Shown: positions 39,501 to 48,388, counted from the first letter of the stretch. The stretch is DNA of 64,000 nucleotides from Pseudomonas furukawaii (GCF_002355475.1 NZ_AP014862.1:806001-870000), one strand, 5' to 3'. Numbers and translations: made by a program. Notes: generated from the letters alone by a model not told the origin.

Positions 39501-40361
39501 TCACATCTTGCGGCAGTCGGTCTTGGGCACTTTAGCCCAAGCCGGGGCGGTCTCCAAAGGGAGGTTCAGGCTGAATGGCAGCGCGGCGCCCGGCTCGACG
39601 GTCGGGACGGGCGGAGGCGACGACACGCCAGCGGCCCGGGGCGGCGAGAGATCGTCCAGCCCGGCTTCCCGCAGCACCTGCTCCTCGATCTGGTGCAGGC
39701 GGCCGTCGCGTTCCATGCGTCGCAGCACCGCCTCGAGGCGGGGCACCAGGTGGCGATGGCGGGGGTTCAGGTAGTGGTGCATGGCGAAGCGTTCCAGCGC
39801 CGGGTGCAGCGGCCGGATGCCCGCCAGGCCCCGCTGGCGGAGGATGCGCATGCCGGAGTAATAGTCCTCCACATGCACGTCCACCCGTCCGCCCGCCAGC
39901 TTGAGCAGACCGTTCTCCACGCCGTTGGACGGCGACTGGCGTACCCCGGCGAGGCGCATCTCGAGGGCGCCCTTGCCCCGTTCGAAACCCACCCGGTAGG
40001 GCTTGAGGCTCGACCAGCCCTGCACCGGCAGCGGGCGATTGGCGAAGGCCACGGCGTAGGAAACGAAGAGTGCCGGGCGGACCTGCAACAGGTCGTTGGG
40101 TTGTTCGGCGATCAGGCTGCTGCGGCAGAGTTCGCCGTCGTTCAGTCCGCGCTCGGCATCCTGGAGAGCTCGCGCGGCGGGCGCTGCACGGGTTTCGATG
40201 GGGATGCCGAGCTGGCTGTAGGCTTCCGCAAGGATGCGTTCGCAGATCCGGAAAGACGGTAGCCCCTTGTCGGGGAAGGCGCTGAACACCAGGCGGGGTT
40301 CCGTCTGGCCGAAGGGGGAGAGCAGGAGCAGGGCAAGCAGGCAGCATCCATGAGCGCGCAT
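39501..40361 (-). CDS. Periplasmic transporter-like solute-binding protein
   Basis: 286 residues from MRAHGCCLLALLLLSPFGQTEP, a Sec signal peptide. The body is like SBP_bac_3 proteins: RICERILAEAYSQLGIPIETRAAPAARALQDAERGLNDGELCRS, KPYRVGFERGKGALEMRLAG, VDVHVEDYYSGMRILRQRGLAGIRPL. A Pro-rich tail follows. It lacks an ABC partner and precedes the yciC gene by 10 nt. Ligand unknown; a quorum- or peptide-binding role cannot be excluded. Confidence 0.8.
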   Translation of the reverse strand: MRAHGCCLLALLLLSPFGQTEPRLVFSAFPDKGLPSFRICERILAEAYSQLGIPIETRAAPAARALQDAERGLNDGELCRSSLIAEQPNDLLQVRPALFVSYAVAFANRPLPVQGWSSLKPYRVGFERGKGALEMRLAGVRQSPSNGVENGLLKLAGGRVDVHVEDYYSGMRILRQRGLAGIRPLHPALERFAMHHYLNPRHRHLVPRLEAVLRRMERDGRLHQIEEQVLREAGLDDLSPPRAAGVSSPPPVPTVEPGAALPFSLNLPLETAPAWAKVPKTDCRKM

Positions 40362-40646
40362 TGCGGTTCGCCTCGGGCAGGGCCTGTGCCGGAGTGACTG
40401 CAAAACGGCGCCGCCTGCCATGGCGGACGCCCTGCTCCCTGCAACAGACCCTCGCGGTGGGTCTCGGCGTCGTCCCCGTTCTTCACGGTAGCGGGGATGC
40501 TGGAAACTATAGACCCGCCGGCCTCGGGGCGCCGGCCAGGCGTCGAGTTCTTCCGGTGCCGATCCACTTTCCTGATTCCGAGACTGGCATACTGGCCGCC
40601 ATCTACCCGTGGCGGGCCGTCGCCCGCCGATTCGCGAGGAGCCGCG

Positions 40647-41126
40647 TTGAAGAAAATCGCCGTATTCGCCGACGTGCAGAACCTCTACTACACCGTTCGC
40701 CATGCCCACGGCTGCCATTTCAACTATGGCGCCTTCTGGCAGGGCATCGCGGCCGAGGGCCAGATCGTCGAGGCCAACGCCTACGCCATCGACCGTGGCG
40801 ATCCGCGCCAGCAGCAGTTCCAGCAGATCCTGCGCAACCTCGGTTTCAACGTGAAGCTCAAACCCTTCATCCAGCGCAGCGATGGTTCGGCCAAGGGCGA
40901 CTGGGACGTGGGTATCACCATCGATGTGCTGGATGCCGCGCCCCGGGTCGACTGCGTGGTGCTGGCCTCCGGCGACGGTGACTTCGACCTGTTGCTGGAG
41001 CGCGTGGCCAAGGCCCATGGCGTCGAGACCCTGGTCTACGGCGTGCCCGGCCTCACCGCCCAGTCCCTCATCCGTGTCGCCAGCCGCTACCAGCCCATCG
41101 AGGGTGCGCTGCTGCTGCGCAACTGA
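40647..41126 (+). CDS. NYN-domain (LabA/PIN-like) nuclease
   Basis: 159 residues. TTG start at 40647 with GAGGAG 6 nt upstream; no ATG lies near the conserved start. The NYN fold shows KKIAVFADVQNLYYTVRHAHGCHFN, GDWDVGITIDVLDAAPRVDCVVLASGDGDFDLLLERVAKAHGVETLVYG. The acidic residues expected at a PIN-like active site (Asp in FADVQN, DWDVGITIDV, SGDGDFD) are all present. Such proteins are predicted Mg-dependent RNases. It is 23 nt upstream of an exonuclease gene in the same direction. Confidence 0.9.
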   Translation: MKKIAVFADVQNLYYTVRHAHGCHFNYGAFWQGIAAEGQIVEANAYAIDRGDPRQQQFQQILRNLGFNVKLKPFIQRSDGSAKGDWDVGITIDVLDAAPRVDCVVLASGDGDFDLLLERVAKAHGVETLVYGVPGLTAQSLIRVASRYQPIEGALLLRN

Positions 41127-41149
41127 CTTCTCCTGACCTGGAATTCCCC

Positions 41150-41761
41150 GTGGACCCCATCGCCGTCATCGACTTCGAAACCACCGGCATCACGCCGGGC
41201 AGCCACTGCCGCGCCACCGAAATCGGCGTGGTGATCCTGGAAGGTGGGCGCATCTTCGACCGTTACCAGAGCCTGATGAACGCCGGCGTGCCGGTGCCGC
41301 CCTTCGTCCAGGGGCTCACCGGCATCACCAACGCCATGCTGCGTGAGGCGCCGCCCGTGGAACGGGTGATGGCGGAAGCGGCGGACTTCATCGGCGACCT
41401 GCCGCTGATGGCCCACAACGCCGCCTTCGACCAGAAGTTCTGGGACTTCGAGCTGGCGCGCATCGGCCGCACCCGACGCCAGGCCTTCGCCTGCTCGTTG
41501 CTGCTGGCCCGGCGACTGTTGCCGGAGGCGCCGAACCACAAGCTGGGCACCCTAAACAGCTGGGCGCGGTTGCCGGACACCGGCAAGGCCCACCGCGCCC
41601 TGGCCGATGCCGAGATGGCGGCCAACCTCACGCTGCACCTGGCGGAGCGCCTGCGCCAGCGGCACGGCGTCAACGACATCACCCACCGGTTGTTCTGCAG
41701 CCTGCAGAAGGTCCCGGCGGCGAAGATTCCCGAGGCCCTGCGGCGTCATTGCGCGGGCTGA
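41150..41761 (+). CDS. DEDDh 3'-5' exonuclease
   Basis: 203 residues, GTG start. Exo I VIDFETTGI, Exo II HNAAFDQKFWDFE, Exo III HRALADAEMAANL (HxAxxD) place it in the DEDDh family of DnaQ epsilon and RNase T. The size and lack of other domains suggest a stand-alone exonuclease rather than the polymerase epsilon subunit. It follows the NYN gene, so the two probably form an operon acting on RNA or DNA ends. Confidence 0.9.
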   Translation: MDPIAVIDFETTGITPGSHCRATEIGVVILEGGRIFDRYQSLMNAGVPVPPFVQGLTGITNAMLREAPPVERVMAEAADFIGDLPLMAHNAAFDQKFWDFELARIGRTRRQAFACSLLLARRLLPEAPNHKLGTLNSWARLPDTGKAHRALADAEMAANLTLHLAERLRQRHGVNDITHRLFCSLQKVPAAKIPEALRRHCAG

Positions 41762-41826
41762 AGGTGGCTGGCAGCGGTGCGGTGGCGGATCCTTTCACCC
41801 ATGATTTCGGAGCCAGCGCAGGGCGC

Positions 41827-42303
41827 CTAGCCCTTCACCGTCCGCAGCGGCTCCACCTTGCCGCGCTCCTGCAGCACCGCGGGGATGCGCTGCTCGAAGG
41901 GCGTCGAGAGGATCAGCGAGGTCTTGGTGGCGCCGAACTGGCCGATCTGGTCGATCAGGTCCTGCAGCTCCGGCATCGAGGCCACGGCGGCCTTGATCAG
42001 CAGGCAGGCGTCGCCGGTGACACGGTGGCAGAGCGTGAGCTGGGGGATCTTCTCCAGGGCTTCCTGGGTGCGCTTGTAGTCGCGGTCGGTGATGCGCAGT
42101 TCGATCACGCATTCGATGGGCAGGCCCACCCGCGCCAGGTCGACGCTGGCGTGATAGCCGGTGATGATCCCGGCGGCCTCCAGTTTGGCGACGCGGTCGG
42201 CCACGGCCGGCGGCGACAGGTTGATGCGCCGGGCCAGGTCGGCGAAGGACGCGCGGCCGTTTTCCATCAGGGCCGCGAGCAGCAGGCGGTCGTACTTGTC
42301 CAC
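41827..42303 (-). CDS. Lrp/AsnC family transcriptional regulator
   Basis: 158 residues. A GTG start at 42303 (MDKYDRLLLAALMENGRASF) is chosen because GGAGGT lies 4 nt before it, whereas the ATG 27 nt earlier has no ribosome site. Helix-turn-helix: FADLARRINLSPPAVADRVAKLEAAGIITGYHASVDL. The RAM domain follows. It is divergent from an EamA exporter gene and probably regulates it in answer to an amino acid. Confidence 0.93.
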   Translation of the reverse strand: MDKYDRLLLAALMENGRASFADLARRINLSPPAVADRVAKLEAAGIITGYHASVDLARVGLPIECVIELRITDRDYKRTQEALEKIPQLTLCHRVTGDACLLIKAAVASMPELQDLIDQIGQFGATKTSLILSTPFEQRIPAVLQERGKVEPLRTVKG

Positions 42304-42459
42304 AGGGACCTCCGGTATCTGTTGAATCAAAGGAAAACGTCAGCCAAATAGATTGTTTGCAAGGTTTGGAAGGGCATCAAGCAGGATTCCTGCCTTATTT
42401 CGTCCGTAGTGCCTTACATAGAATAGGCCCTTACTTCCGCCTGCCTCGAGTTTTCCATC

Positions 42460-43380
42460 ATGCCTGCCCGTCGCGCTCCCCTGTTGCTCATCGGGGCTTT
42501 CCTCGCCCTCTACCTGATCTGGGGCTCCACCTACCTGGCCATTCGCATCGGCGTCGAGTCCTGGCCGCCGTTGCTGATGGCGGGCATCCGCTTCGTCGTC
42601 GCCGGCGCCCTGATGTACGGCTTCCTGCGCTGGCGCGGCGTGCCCAATCCCAGCTGGCAGGAGTGGAAGTCGGCGGCGGCGGTCGGGTTTCTGCTGCTCA
42701 GTTGCGGCAATGGTGGCGTGACCCTGGCCGAGGACCTGGGCGTCGCGTCCGGCGTCGCCGCCCTGGCGGTGGCCACGGTGCCCCTGTTCGCCCTGCTATT
42801 CGGCCTGATCTGGGGCCAGCGCACCACGCGCCTGGAATGGGCGGGCATCGTCCTCGGGCTGGTGGGCATCGGCCTGCTCAACCTCGGCTCCAACCTCCAG
42901 GCCAGCCCCATGGGCGCGGCGCTGATCCTCTTCGCAGCGGCGGCCTGGTCCTTCGGCTCCATGTGGAGCAAGAACCTCACCCTGCCGAGCGGCCCCATGG
43001 CCAGCGCCGCGGAGATGCTGGCCGGCGGTGTCGCCCTGCTGGCCGGCAGCCTGCTGTCCGGCGAGCGCCTGGTGGCGGCGCCGACCCTAGCGGGCTGGGG
43101 CGCGCTGGCCTATCTGGTGGTGTTCGGCTCCATCATCGCCTTCAGCGCCTACCTCTACCTGCTGAAGCAGGTGCGCCCGGCGGCCGCAACCAGCTATGCC
43201 TACGTCAACCCGGTGGTGGCCGTGCTCCTGGGCATCGGCTTCGCGGGCGAGACCATCGGCCTGGAAGAGGGGCTGGCCATGCTGGTGATCATCAGTGCGG
43301 TGGTGCTGATCGGCCTGCCCCAGTGGCGCCAGCAGCAGGCCGAGCGCAAGGCCGACGGGCTGCGGGAGCAGACCGGCTGA
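42460..43380 (+). CDS. EamA/DMT family exporter (YedA-like)
   Basis: 306 residues, ten predicted membrane helices in two EamA repeats: LLLIGAFLALYLIWGSTYLAIRIGVESWPPLLMAGIRF and the second repeat beginning GAALILFAAAAWSFGSMWSKN. The YLIWGSTYLAIR and ATSYAYVNPVVAVLLG motifs match YedA. DMT exporters of this branch often export amino acids or metabolites. The divergent Lrp gene supports an amino acid cargo by context only. Confidence 0.9.
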   Translation: MPARRAPLLLIGAFLALYLIWGSTYLAIRIGVESWPPLLMAGIRFVVAGALMYGFLRWRGVPNPSWQEWKSAAAVGFLLLSCGNGGVTLAEDLGVASGVAALAVATVPLFALLFGLIWGQRTTRLEWAGIVLGLVGIGLLNLGSNLQASPMGAALILFAAAAWSFGSMWSKNLTLPSGPMASAAEMLAGGVALLAGSLLSGERLVAAPTLAGWGALAYLVVFGSIIAFSAYLYLLKQVRPAAATSYAYVNPVVAVLLGIGFAGETIGLEEGLAMLVIISAVVLIGLPQWRQQQAERKADGLREQTG

Positions 43381-43440
43381 TCCCGAAGGGGGCGGCCAGC
43401 CTGCTAGAATCGCGGCTTTTCCCCTTTGACGGCTGCCTAC

Positions 43441-44760
43441 ATGACCTTCGCCTCCCTCGGCCTGATCGAACCCCTGCTGCGCGCCACCGAGGCCCTCGGC
43501 TACCAGACCCCTTCCCCGGTGCAGGCCGAGGCCATACCCGCCGTGCTCAAGGGCCGCGACCTGATGGCCGCCGCCCAGACCGGCACCGGCAAGACCGCCG
43601 GCTTCGCCCTGCCGTTGTTGCAGAAGCTCACCCAGGAAGGCCCCCAGGTCGCCGCCAACTCCATCCGCGCCCTGGTGCTGGTGCCCACCCGCGAGCTGGC
43701 CGAGCAGGTCAACGAGAGCTTCCGGGTCTACGGCCAGCATCTGCCCCTGCGCCACTACGCCGTCTACGGCGGGGTCAGCATCAACCCGCAGATGATGAAG
43801 CTGCGCAAGGGCATCGACATCCTCGTCGCCACCCCGGGCCGCCTGCTGGACCTCTACCGGCAGAACGCGGTGAAGTTCGGCCAGCTCCAGGCACTGGTGC
43901 TGGACGAGGCCGACCGCATGCTCGACCTCGGCTTCTCCCGCGAGCTGGATGAGCTCTTCGTCGCCCTGCCGCGCCGGCGCCAGACCCTGCTGTTCTCCGC
44001 CACCTTCTCCGACGCCATTCGCCAGATGGCCCGCGAGCTTCTGCGCGACCCGCTGTCCATCGAGGTCAGTCCGCGCAACGCGGCGGCCAGGAGCGTGAGC
44101 CAGTGGCTGATCCCGGTGGACAAGAAGCGCAAGTCCGAGCTCTTCCTGCACCTGCTGGAAGACCGTGGCTGGGGCCAGGTGCTGGTCTTCGCCAAGACCC
44201 GCAAGGGCGTCGACCAACTGGTGGACGAACTGCAGGCCCGAGGCCTGGCCGCCGACTCGATCCACGGCGACAAGCCGCAGCCTTCGCGCCTGCGCGCCCT
44301 GCAACGCTTCAAGGCCGGCGAGGTGCAGGTGCTGGTCGCCACCGACGTGGCCGCCCGTGGCCTGGACATCGACGACCTGCCCCTGGTGGTCAACTTCGAC
44401 CTGCCCATAGTCGCCGAGGACTACGTGCACCGCATCGGCCGTACCGGCCGCGCCGGTGCCACGGGGGAGGCGGTGTCCCTGGTCTGCGCCGACGAGGTCC
44501 AGTTGCTTTCCGCCATCGAGGTGCTGACCCGCCAGACCCTGCAGCGCCGCGATGAGCCCGGCTTCGTCCCGGATCACCGGGTGCCGCAGACCGATGCCAC
44601 CGGCGCCATCCTGAAGAAGCCGAAGAAACCCAAGAAGCCCAAGGAGTCCCAGCCGGCCTCCGGCAAGGGGGCGTCCCTGGGGCGCTGGATCGACAGCGAG
44701 AAGCCCAAGGTGAAGGCGGTGCGCAAGGCACCGGGTTTCGGCAAGGCGAAGAAGGGCTGA
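43441..44760 (+). CDS. rhlE: DEAD-box RNA helicase, RhlE type
   Basis: 439 residues from MTFASLGLIEPLLRATEALGYQTPSPVQAEAIPAVLKGRDLMAAAQTGTGKTAGFALPLLQKL. Q motif, Walker A AQTGTGKT, motif II DEAD in VLDEADRMLDLGF, motif III SATF, motif V ATDVAARGLDI, motif VI HRIGRTGRAG. The tail is Lys/Pro-rich basic (KKPKKPKKPKESQP...KVKAVRKAPGFGKAKKG), suited to RNA contact. P. aeruginosa carries two RhlE paralogues; one sits next to this gene set, so this is probably its orthologue. Confidence 0.94.
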   Translation: MTFASLGLIEPLLRATEALGYQTPSPVQAEAIPAVLKGRDLMAAAQTGTGKTAGFALPLLQKLTQEGPQVAANSIRALVLVPTRELAEQVNESFRVYGQHLPLRHYAVYGGVSINPQMMKLRKGIDILVATPGRLLDLYRQNAVKFGQLQALVLDEADRMLDLGFSRELDELFVALPRRRQTLLFSATFSDAIRQMARELLRDPLSIEVSPRNAAARSVSQWLIPVDKKRKSELFLHLLEDRGWGQVLVFAKTRKGVDQLVDELQARGLAADSIHGDKPQPSRLRALQRFKAGEVQVLVATDVAARGLDIDDLPLVVNFDLPIVAEDYVHRIGRTGRAGATGEAVSLVCADEVQLLSAIEVLTRQTLQRRDEPGFVPDHRVPQTDATGAILKKPKKPKKPKESQPASGKGASLGRWIDSEKPKVKAVRKAPGFGKAKKG

Positions 44761-44968
44761 CCCGCACCCCGGTGTCACCCTTTTGTGGCATTGGGTGACG
44801 CTTTCCGGGGCGGGCGCGGGAAGCCGGGGCAGGGCGGCGCGCTGGCACCCCTTTGGCAGAGGGGGGAGCAGGGCATTCAGGATATTGGCTCAGTTCCTGC
44901 ATTTTTGTGCGAAATGCTGAACGCCTATAGTGAATGAAGCGCAGCCCAACCCCGCAGGCCCTCTCCCC

Positions 44969-45793
44969 ATGCGCCACAAGGAACTGAAACACTGGACCAC
45001 CGGTGTCGCCCACCTGCTCGCCCAACCCGCCGGCCGGCCCCGCCTGCTCGGCCTCAGCCAGTGGCTGCAGCAGATCTGCACCGTCGATCACTTCGTCCTC
45101 TTCGTCTACGAAGGCAACCACAGGCCCCTGGCGCTTTTTGACACCTTCCCGCCGGACAAGCGGCATATCTACGTGGAGGACTACCAGGTCGGCCCCTACC
45201 TGCTGGACCCCTTCTACCTCGCCTGCACCCGCAACCAGGCCCCCGGACTCTGGCGGTTGCGCCAGTTCGCCCCGGACCACTTCTACCTGGGCGACTACTA
45301 CCTCACCTACTACCAGCAGACCGGACTGACCGAGGAGATCGCCTTCTTCATCGACCTGCCCGAAGGCGCCAAGGCGGTACTTTCGCTCATGCGCAGCACC
45401 CGCAACCCGGCCTACAGCCGTGACGAGATGCACCTGCTGGACTGCGCCCAGCCGGTGGTGGAGCAGGTGGTGGGGGAGGCCTGGCAACTGGCGCGCGCCC
45501 AGTCCCCGCGTCCGGCCCAGGACCTGGACTACAAGATCCGCGAGGCCTTCGACCAGTTCGGCGCCCATGTGCTGACGGCCCGTGAGCAGGAGGTGGTGCA
45601 GATGCTCCTGCGCGGCCACTCCAGCGCCTCGGTGGCCGAACACCTGGCCATCAGCCCGGGCACGGTGAAGATCCACCGCAAGAACCTCTACGCCAAGCTG
45701 GGCATCGGCAGCCAGTCCGAGTTGCTCGGGCTGTTCGTGCGGGAACTGGCGGGGCAGCGGGACGAACCGGAGCCCCTGCGCAGGGCCGTCTAG
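44969..45793 (+). CDS. LuxR-type transcriptional regulator
   Basis: 274 residues from the ATG at 44969 (MRHKELKHWTT); a GTG at 44930 is an alternative but overlaps a TATAGT box that may be its own promoter. The N-terminal two thirds is a GAF-like or unrelated sensor region without acyl-homoserine-lactone ligand residues that I can recognise. The C-terminus is a LuxR helix-turn-helix: LTAREQEVVQMLLRGHSSASVAEHLAISPGTVKIHRKNLYAKLGIGSQSELLGLFV. It stands just before the ABC importer operon in the same direction and probably regulates it. Confidence 0.88.
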   Translation: MRHKELKHWTTGVAHLLAQPAGRPRLLGLSQWLQQICTVDHFVLFVYEGNHRPLALFDTFPPDKRHIYVEDYQVGPYLLDPFYLACTRNQAPGLWRLRQFAPDHFYLGDYYLTYYQQTGLTEEIAFFIDLPEGAKAVLSLMRSTRNPAYSRDEMHLLDCAQPVVEQVVGEAWQLARAQSPRPAQDLDYKIREAFDQFGAHVLTAREQEVVQMLLRGHSSASVAEHLAISPGTVKIHRKNLYAKLGIGSQSELLGLFVRELAGQRDEPEPLRRAV

Positions 45794-45795
45794 AT

Positions 45796-45814
45796 TTATC
45801 GCGGTTGGCGATAA
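45796..45814. repeat. Inverted repeat after the LuxR gene
   Basis: TTATCGC GGTTG GCGATAA, a perfect 7-bp inverted repeat 3 nt after the LuxR stop. No T run follows, so it is more likely an operator or weak stem than a terminator. Confidence 0.45.
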
Positions 45815-45888
45815 GACGGGGCTGGTCAATAACCGATCAATCTTTTCCGCCCCAGCGTCCATCGGCGCCGCGCGTGGGTGCCCACGAC

Positions 45889-45921
45889 TTATCCACAGAG
45901 CGCTCCACAGTTTCTGTGGAG
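45889..45921. promoter_or_regulatory. DnaA-box match and palindrome upstream of the importer operon
   Basis: TTATCCACA (45889-45897) is a consensus DnaA 9-mer. Six bases on is CTCCACAG TTT CTGTGGAG (45903-45921), a perfect 8-bp inverted repeat. The palindrome, about 95 nt before the ATPase gene, is a candidate site for the LuxR-type regulator. A single DnaA box is not an origin. Confidence 0.45.
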
Positions 45922-46016
45922 TTCCCGGCCTATCCCCCGAGGGATATATACAGCCCAAAAGCCCCCTGGCTAGCCTGTTGCCATCAGTCAGGAGCAGCTG
46001 CCAGAAGGGGCCGGCC

Positions 46017-47135
46017 GTGAGCGATGCAAGCGAGACCTTCGATATCGAGTTCCGCCAGGTGGTGAAGCGCTACGGTGCGGTCACCGCCGTCGATGGCCTG
46101 GACTTCGCGGTGCGGCGCGGTGCCTTCCATTCCTTTCTCGGCAGCTCCGGCTGCGGCAAGACCACCACCCTGCGGATGATCGCCGGCTTCGAACAGCCCA
46201 GCGAAGGCGAGGTGCTGCTGGCAGGCCGTTCGGTGGCGGGGGTGCCGGCGCACCAGCGGCCGGTGAACATGGTGTTCCAGAGCTACGCCCTGTTCCCCCA
46301 CCTCTCGGTGCTGGACAACATCGCCTACGGGTTGCGCTACCGACAGCCGCGTCCCGACAGGGCCCTGCAGCGTCGCCTGGCGGAGGACGCGCTGGAGATG
46401 GTGCGCCTCGGTGGCTTCGGCCAGCGCAAGCCCCACGAGCTGTCCGGCGGTCAGCAGCAGCGGGTGGCCCTGGCCCGCGCCCTGGTGAACAAGCCCACGG
46501 TGTTGCTGCTGGACGAACCCCTGGCGGCCCTGGACCGCAAGCTGCGCAAGGAAATGCAGTCCGAGCTGCTGCGCCTGCAGCGGGAAGTGGGCATCACCTT
46601 CGTGCTGGTGACCCACGACCAGGAAGAGGCGCTGTCCATGAGCGACACCATCAGCGTGATGCAGGACGGTCGCATCCTGCAGAGCGCCAGCCCCGAGCAG
46701 CTCTACGAAACCCCGGCGAGCCGCTACGTGGCCGACTTCATCGGCGAGTCCAACCTCTTCGACGGCACCGTGCGCCGTGTCGACGGCAACCGCGTGCTGC
46801 TGGAGACCGCCCAGGGCCTGCAACTGGCCAGCCCGCAGACGCCCACCGGCCCGGCCCTGAAGGCCGCCGAACCCGGCTGCATCGCGGTGCGCCCGGAACT
46901 CATCGCCATCGGCGCCGACGCCGAGTCGCTGGCCCGCGAAATCAGCCTGACCGGCCAGGTGGTGGACCGCATCTACCTCGGCAACCTGACGGAATACCGC
47001 GTGCGCACCGAGCCTTTCGGCATCGTCTGCGTGCGGGTGCCGCGCCATGGGCTGGCGGAGCGCTCGGCCTTCGAGCATGGCGCGCCGGTTCGGATCGGCT
47101 GGGACCAGGCCAGCGGCCTGGCAATGACGTTGTAG
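46017..47135 (+). CDS. PotA-like ABC importer ATPase
   Basis: 372 residues, GTG start behind AAGGGG. Walker A LGSSGCGKTTT (about 41-51), Q-loop MVFQSYALFPHLSVLDNIAYG, signature LSGGQQQRVALARAL, Walker B VLLLDEPLAALD, H-loop VLVTHDQEEALSMSD, then a TOBE domain (about 280-370: AVRPELIAIG). This layout fits spermidine/putrescine and Fe(III)/thiosulfate-type ATPases; the neighbouring permeases and binding protein favour the polyamine class. Confidence 0.93.
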   Translation: MSDASETFDIEFRQVVKRYGAVTAVDGLDFAVRRGAFHSFLGSSGCGKTTTLRMIAGFEQPSEGEVLLAGRSVAGVPAHQRPVNMVFQSYALFPHLSVLDNIAYGLRYRQPRPDRALQRRLAEDALEMVRLGGFGQRKPHELSGGQQQRVALARALVNKPTVLLLDEPLAALDRKLRKEMQSELLRLQREVGITFVLVTHDQEEALSMSDTISVMQDGRILQSASPEQLYETPASRYVADFIGESNLFDGTVRRVDGNRVLLETAQGLQLASPQTPTGPALKAAEPGCIAVRPELIAIGADAESLAREISLTGQVVDRIYLGNLTEYRVRTEPFGIVCVRVPRHGLAERSAFEHGAPVRIGWDQASGLAMTL

Positions 47136-47228
47136 CGTGGCAGCGCCGCTGCCGCGAAGGTTTCAAGCGCATCGACCGCAGTACGGAACGGACAAGCACA
47201 ACCAACAGGTGAAAGGCAGGTGGCAGCA

Positions 47229-48374
47229 ATGGATCGGAAAGACTTCATCAAGCAACTGCGCAGCTGGCAGAACGGCTCCATCAGCCGTCGCGAGTTCCTC
47301 GGCAAGACCGGCCTCGGGCTGGCCATGGCGGTGATGGCCGCCAACATGCCCGGCCTGCTCGCCGGCAACCGCGCCTTCGCCGCCGAGAAGGGCAGCATCG
47401 GCGACCGCGTCACCCTGGCCACCTGGCCGAACTACCACAACGCCGGCAACTTCGCCGCCTTCGCCGAGCAGACCGGTGCCCGGGTGCAGATGAACGTCTT
47501 CGGCTCCAACGAGGAAATGCTCGCCAAGCTCCAGGCCGGTGGCAGTGGCTGGGATGTCTTCGTCCCCACCAACTACACCATCAGCACCTACGTCGAGCTG
47601 GGCCTGATCGAGCCCCTGGACCTGGCCCGCCTGCCCAACTTCGACCAGTCCGCCTACGAAAAGCGCTTCATGGAGCAGGGCATAGTCGACGGCAAGGTCT
47701 ATGCGGTGCCGAAGAACTGGGGCACCACCGGCTTCGTCTACGACAGCGAGCAGATCAAGGCCCGCCCCAGCACCTGGAAGGAGTTCTGGGAGCTGGCCAA
47801 GGGCGAGGCCAACGGCCGGGTGATGGTCCACGACTATCAGCTGACTGTCATCGGCAACGCCCTCAAGGCCTTCGGCTACAGCTTCAATTCCCTCGACCCG
47901 AAGGAGCTGGCCGACGCCGAGAAACTGCTGCTGGAGGTCAAGCCACACCTGTTCGCCATCAACTCCGACTACCAGCCCTCCATGCGCAGCGGCGACGCCT
48001 GGATGTCCATGTGCTGGACCGGCGACGCCTCCCAGCTGCACCGCGACCTGCCGCAGATGCAGTACGTGCTGGGCCGCGAGGGCGGCGAGCTGTGGAGCGA
48101 CTTCTTCGCCATTCCCAAGGGGGCGGAGCGGCGTGACGCGGCCTACGCCTTCATCAACTTCCTGCTGGACCCGCAAGTGAACAAGCGGGAAGTGGAGGCC
48201 CACGGCTACCCCAGCGGCGACAAGCGGGTGGACGCGCTGCTGCCCAAGGCGATGCTGGAGGATCCGATCATGTACCCGGCCGCCGACCTGCTCAGCGCCC
48301 TGGAGTTCGGCGCCGCCGCCACCCTCACCAGCCCGGCCCGGGCGGAACTGATGGCCCGCTTCAAGGCGGCCTGA
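47229..48374 (+). CDS. PotD/PotF-like substrate-binding protein with Tat signal
   Basis: 381 residues, MDRKDFIKQLRSWQNGS start with AGGTGG upstream. A twin-arginine motif ISRREFLGKTG (residues 18-28) precedes a hydrophobic stretch and an Ala-x-Ala site near residue 51, so export through Tat is likely. The mature part (VTLATWPNYHNAGNFAAFAEQTGARVQMNVFGSNEEMLAKLQAGGSGWDVFVPTNYTISTYVELGLIEPLD) matches the PotD/PotF branch that binds polyamines. Other cations or opines cannot be ruled out. Confidence 0.88.
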   Translation: MDRKDFIKQLRSWQNGSISRREFLGKTGLGLAMAVMAANMPGLLAGNRAFAAEKGSIGDRVTLATWPNYHNAGNFAAFAEQTGARVQMNVFGSNEEMLAKLQAGGSGWDVFVPTNYTISTYVELGLIEPLDLARLPNFDQSAYEKRFMEQGIVDGKVYAVPKNWGTTGFVYDSEQIKARPSTWKEFWELAKGEANGRVMVHDYQLTVIGNALKAFGYSFNSLDPKELADAEKLLLEVKPHLFAINSDYQPSMRSGDAWMSMCWTGDASQLHRDLPQMQYVLGREGGELWSDFFAIPKGAERRDAAYAFINFLLDPQVNKREVEAHGYPSGDKRVDALLPKAMLEDPIMYPAADLLSALEFGAAATLTSPARAELMARFKAA

Positions 48375-48388
48375 CGGGCGATGCTCCT

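Noticed and set aside
42357-43952. 531-codon plus-strand frame overlapping the EamA gene and the start of rhlE
   Set aside because: It is in a different frame from both genes, which carry clear membrane-helix and helicase motifs.
45889-45897. Replication origin suggested by a DnaA box
   Set aside because: A single 9-mer without an AT-rich unwinding region, other boxes or dnaA/dnaN nearby.
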